Source: an uncultured Acidaminococcus sp. (GTDB lineage: Bacteria; Bacillota; Negativicutes; Acidaminococcales; Acidaminococcaceae). From it: 7,397 nt of DNA. A program made the translations under genes and the position numbers. A model generated the notes under the pieces. That model was not told the origin of the DNA. It ran no database searches and saw only the letters and a program-made list of their open reading frames with translations. Below are positions 5,870 through 7,397 of this stretch, one piece after another; the stretch's first letter is position 1; each line of letters opens with the position of its first letter. The stretch lies in contig CAAGJR010000067.1 of NCBI GenBank assembly GCA_900770265.1, positions 1 through 7,397 on the forward strand. Direction: 5' to 3'.

Positions 5870-6712
5870 ATGAAGGTCGAATACAACAGACAAGGTGCAG
5901 CGAGAAAAGAACTGGTGCAGGCTATCAGCACCATTACAGGGGAAAAGGCGAAATACCTGTTTCTTCCCACCAAGGCTTACCAGATCGGAAACATCATGGT
6001 ATGGAAAACCGGCACCATGGAATGTGAAGATGCAGAACTGTTCCAGAAAGTGGTGGAGGCATTGGAAAGCAAAGGATTCCGGCCGGAAGAAACGGCCGCA
6101 GATCAGGCAGGGATGGAAGAAACCACGGAACCAGAAGCCCCGCAGGAAACTGCGGAACCGGAAGATGCGACGGAAGCTGAAATCCCCCAGGAAACCGCAG
6201 ATGTGGAAACGGTTCCGGAAGAAACAGAGCTGGCAGAAACTCCAGAAGAAACGGAAGAAGTGGCTGAATCGGCTGAAACAACAGAACCGGACGAGGCCGA
6301 TACCCTGACCATTTCCCTGCCGGACGATCTGACGGAGGAAGACTTCGAGAAACTCAAGAATCTGGTGGCCTCAAAGGCCAGCCTCTTCAAAAAGGCCCTG
6401 GGGACCGACGACCTGACCATACAACGGGCAGATGGGAAGATTTCCTTTCCCTGGTTCCATGGAGCGGACAGTGCCAGAGCCCAGGCCTATGCCAAACTGG
6501 TGACAGCCCTTTGCCAACTGGCCAAGAAGTCCAAACGGATCACTGCCAAAGAACATGAAGTCCCCAATGAGAAATACGCCTTCCGATGCTTTCTCCTGCG
6601 ACTGGGGTTCATCGGGAAGGAGTACAAGGACTGCCGGAAGATTCTGCTGGAAAGGCTCAGTGGTTCGGCAGCCTTCAGGAACGGAGGGAAAAAAGATGCG
6701 GTTTCCCAATAA
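5870..6712 (+). CDS. Phage 'virulence'-type protein with acidic linker, 280 aa
   Basis: This matches a family often labelled 'virulence protein' in Bacillota prophages; the label has no experimental meaning that I know of. AAGGAGG (5855-5861) lies 8 bases before the ATG. Three parts are visible. Residues 1-72 are a small globular domain with NRQGAARKELVQAISTITG (6-24) and AKYLFLPTKAYQIGNIMV (27-44). Residues 73-145 are a low-complexity, strongly acidic linker rich in E, T, A and P with repeated PEET/PQET words. Residues 146-280 are a conserved C-terminal domain with LTISLPDDL (146-154), KISFPWF (190-196), and the block ITAKEHEVPNEKYAFRCFLLRLGFIGKEYK (224-253) followed by SGSAAFR. No catalytic motif is evident. 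The linker suggests two domains that bind separate partners. The end overlaps the DUF4314 gene by 17 bases. Confidence 0.85.
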   Translation: MKVEYNRQGAARKELVQAISTITGEKAKYLFLPTKAYQIGNIMVWKTGTMECEDAELFQKVVEALESKGFRPEETAADQAGMEETTEPEAPQETAEPEDATEAEIPQETADVETVPEETELAETPEETEEVAESAETTEPDEADTLTISLPDDLTEEDFEKLKNLVASKASLFKKALGTDDLTIQRADGKISFPWFHGADSARAQAYAKLVTALCQLAKKSKRITAKEHEVPNEKYAFRCFLLRLGFIGKEYKDCRKILLERLSGSAAFRNGGKKDAVSQ

Positions 6713-6929
6713 AGAGATGCTGGAATTCCTGAAACGCGAGTACCCTTCCGGCACCCGGGTCCGATTGATCCGGATGGACGATTCCCAGGCGCCGCCTTTG
6801 GGGACGGAGGGCACTGTGACCGGTGTGGACGATATGGGGTCCCTTCTGGTGGACTGGGACAATGGATCCCACCTGAATGTGATCCATGGTGTGGATGAAG
6901 TCCAGAAACTGAATAAAAAAGCAAAATAA
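6696..6929 (+). CDS. DUF4314 family protein, 77 aa
   Basis: A small protein of the DUF4314 family. ATG at 6696 follows GGAGG (6683-6687) with an 8-base gap; the frame is open upstream to 6555, but that part overlaps the previous gene out of frame. The first 17 residues form a helix (NKEMLEFLKREYP). Then comes a compact, probably SH3-like beta barrel: SGTRVRLIRMDDSQAPPLG (18-36), TEGTVTGVDDMGSLLVDWDNGS (37-58), LNVIHGVDEVQKL (60-72), and a lysine tail. The QAPPLGTEGTV and DWDNGS blocks are typical of the family. It is coupled to the 'virulence' gene by a 17-base overlap. Biochemical function is unknown. The fold class suggests protein or nucleic acid binding, which is inference. Confidence 0.88.
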   Translation: MRFPNKEMLEFLKREYPSGTRVRLIRMDDSQAPPLGTEGTVTGVDDMGSLLVDWDNGSHLNVIHGVDEVQKLNKKAK

Positions 6930-6952
6930 TTAATAATTATTCTCAAAATCCC

Positions 6953-6983
6953 TTGCTATTCTGTGCGTTTAGAGTGATATATA
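6953..6983 (+). promoter_or_regulatory. Promoter-like element B, near copy of the one at 5806
   Basis: TTGCTATT (6953-6960), seven bases, then TTTAGAGTGAT (6968-6978) and ATATA. TTGCTA and ATATAT or TATATA are 18-19 bases apart. An AT-rich stretch at 6926-6943 lies just upstream and could serve as an UP element. It precedes the amidoligase by about 45 bases and implies separate transcription of that gene. Confidence 0.5.
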
Positions 6984-7029
6984 CACATGCCAAAGAACAC
7001 ACAACCTTAGCGAAAGGATGAAGAGAATT

Positions 7030-7397
7030 ATGAAAACACTGCACTTCGGGATTGAAATGGAAATGACGGGGATTACGAGAGAAAAGGCTGCCAACCTGAT
7101 GGCCGGCTTCTTCGGAACAGGCTGGGGGAGCCATCAAGGCGGAGCCTACGACACCTGGACCGCCACCGATGACCTGGGACGGACCTGGAAGGCCATGAGC
7201 GACTCCAGCATCCAGGCCCAGAGAAAAGTGGGCGGCCGGATGGAAAGCGCCTCCACCGAGTACCGCACGGAAGTGGTGAGCCCCATCCTTTCCTACGACG
7301 ACATCCCGAAGCTGCAGGAACTGGTACGGACCCTGAGAAAAGCCGGGGCCCTGGTGAACACCTCCTGCGGGATCCACATCCATGTGGGAGCCGAGAA
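7030..7397 (+). CDS. Amidoligase family enzyme, N-terminal part (runs off the window)
   Basis: The first 122 residues of a phage amidoligase (glutamine synthetase-like COOH-NH2 ligase), an ATP-dependent enzyme class predicted to join a carboxyl and an amino group, often on peptides or proteins. GAAAGGATG (7012-7020) supplies the ribosome site for ATG 7030. Visible motifs are FGIEMEMTG (6-14), with the paired glutamates expected for metal-ATP binding; a variable part with TWTATDDLGRTWKAMSDSSI (42-61); TEYRTEVVSPIL (76-87); and CGIHIHVG (113-120), with the two histidines typical of the family. All expected N-terminal motifs are intact. In related phages a gamma-glutamylcyclotransferase-like gene often follows and would lie beyond this window. 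The substrate in the infected cell is unknown. Confidence 0.92.
   Translation, partial: MKTLHFGIEMEMTGITREKAANLMAGFFGTGWGSHQGGAYDTWTATDDLGRTWKAMSDSSIQAQRKVGGRMESASTEYRTEVVSPILSYDDIPKLQELVRTLRKAGALVNTSCGIHIHVGAE

Noticed and set aside
6371..6946. 191-codon minus-strand frame opposite the 'virulence' and DUF4314 genes
   Set aside because: It shadows two recognised genes, lacks a ribosome site and shows no family motif.

Overview
The window is a piece of a tailed-phage genome or prophage, almost certainly from a Gram-positive-type (Bacillota) host. It covers the end of the early/replication block and the start of the DNA-packaging block. Evidence for Bacillota is the gene set (VRR-NUC nuclease, SNF2 helicase, DUF1492/sigma-like regulator, HNH nuclease, P27-type small terminase, ParB-methyltransferase, 'virulence' protein, DUF4314, amidoligase), the strong AAGGAGG-type ribosome sites and the tight same-strand packing. 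Most genes are GC-rich with frequent CGG and CTG codons, which would fit a GC-richer gut genus such as Acidaminococcus or a relative, but the genus is a guess. No integrase, att site or host gene is visible, so prophage versus free phage cannot be decided.

Layout. 1-256: non-coding, two tandem copies of a 116-bp unit carrying GTGAC motifs, long inverted arms and an AT-rich centre, resembling an iteron or origin-like element. 257-2666: a tightly coupled early operon with a small hypothetical protein, VRR-NUC nuclease, SNF2 helicase and DUF1492-type regulator. The helicase is broken by what looks like a 5-base insertion inside its Walker A motif. 2667-3300: an intergenic island with a possible extended -10 promoter, a strong terminator, an AT-rich gene on the opposite strand with its own promoter, and a second terminator related to the first. 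This is a classic 'moron' arrangement. 3315-4387: HNH endonuclease, a roughly 150-bp structured gap that could hold cos, and the small terminase subunit, whose expected start codon reads ATA. 4389-5782: a 55-codon ORF containing an 18-bp perfect palindrome, then a ParB-like/DNA adenine methyltransferase fusion. 5806-7397: two closely matching promoter-like elements, one before the 'virulence' protein/DUF4314 pair and one before a partial amidoligase that runs off the end.

How the parts may work together. VRR-NUC and the SNF2 helicase probably process branched phage DNA. The DUF1492 protein, last gene of the early operon, is a good candidate to switch on late genes. HNH and small terminase act in packaging. 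The methyltransferase probably protects the DNA. The 'virulence' protein, DUF4314 and amidoligase form an accessory cassette between the two terminase subunits whose biochemical role is not known. The points I would check first are the helicase frameshift, the moron between paired terminators, the repeated promoter element and the possible cos region.
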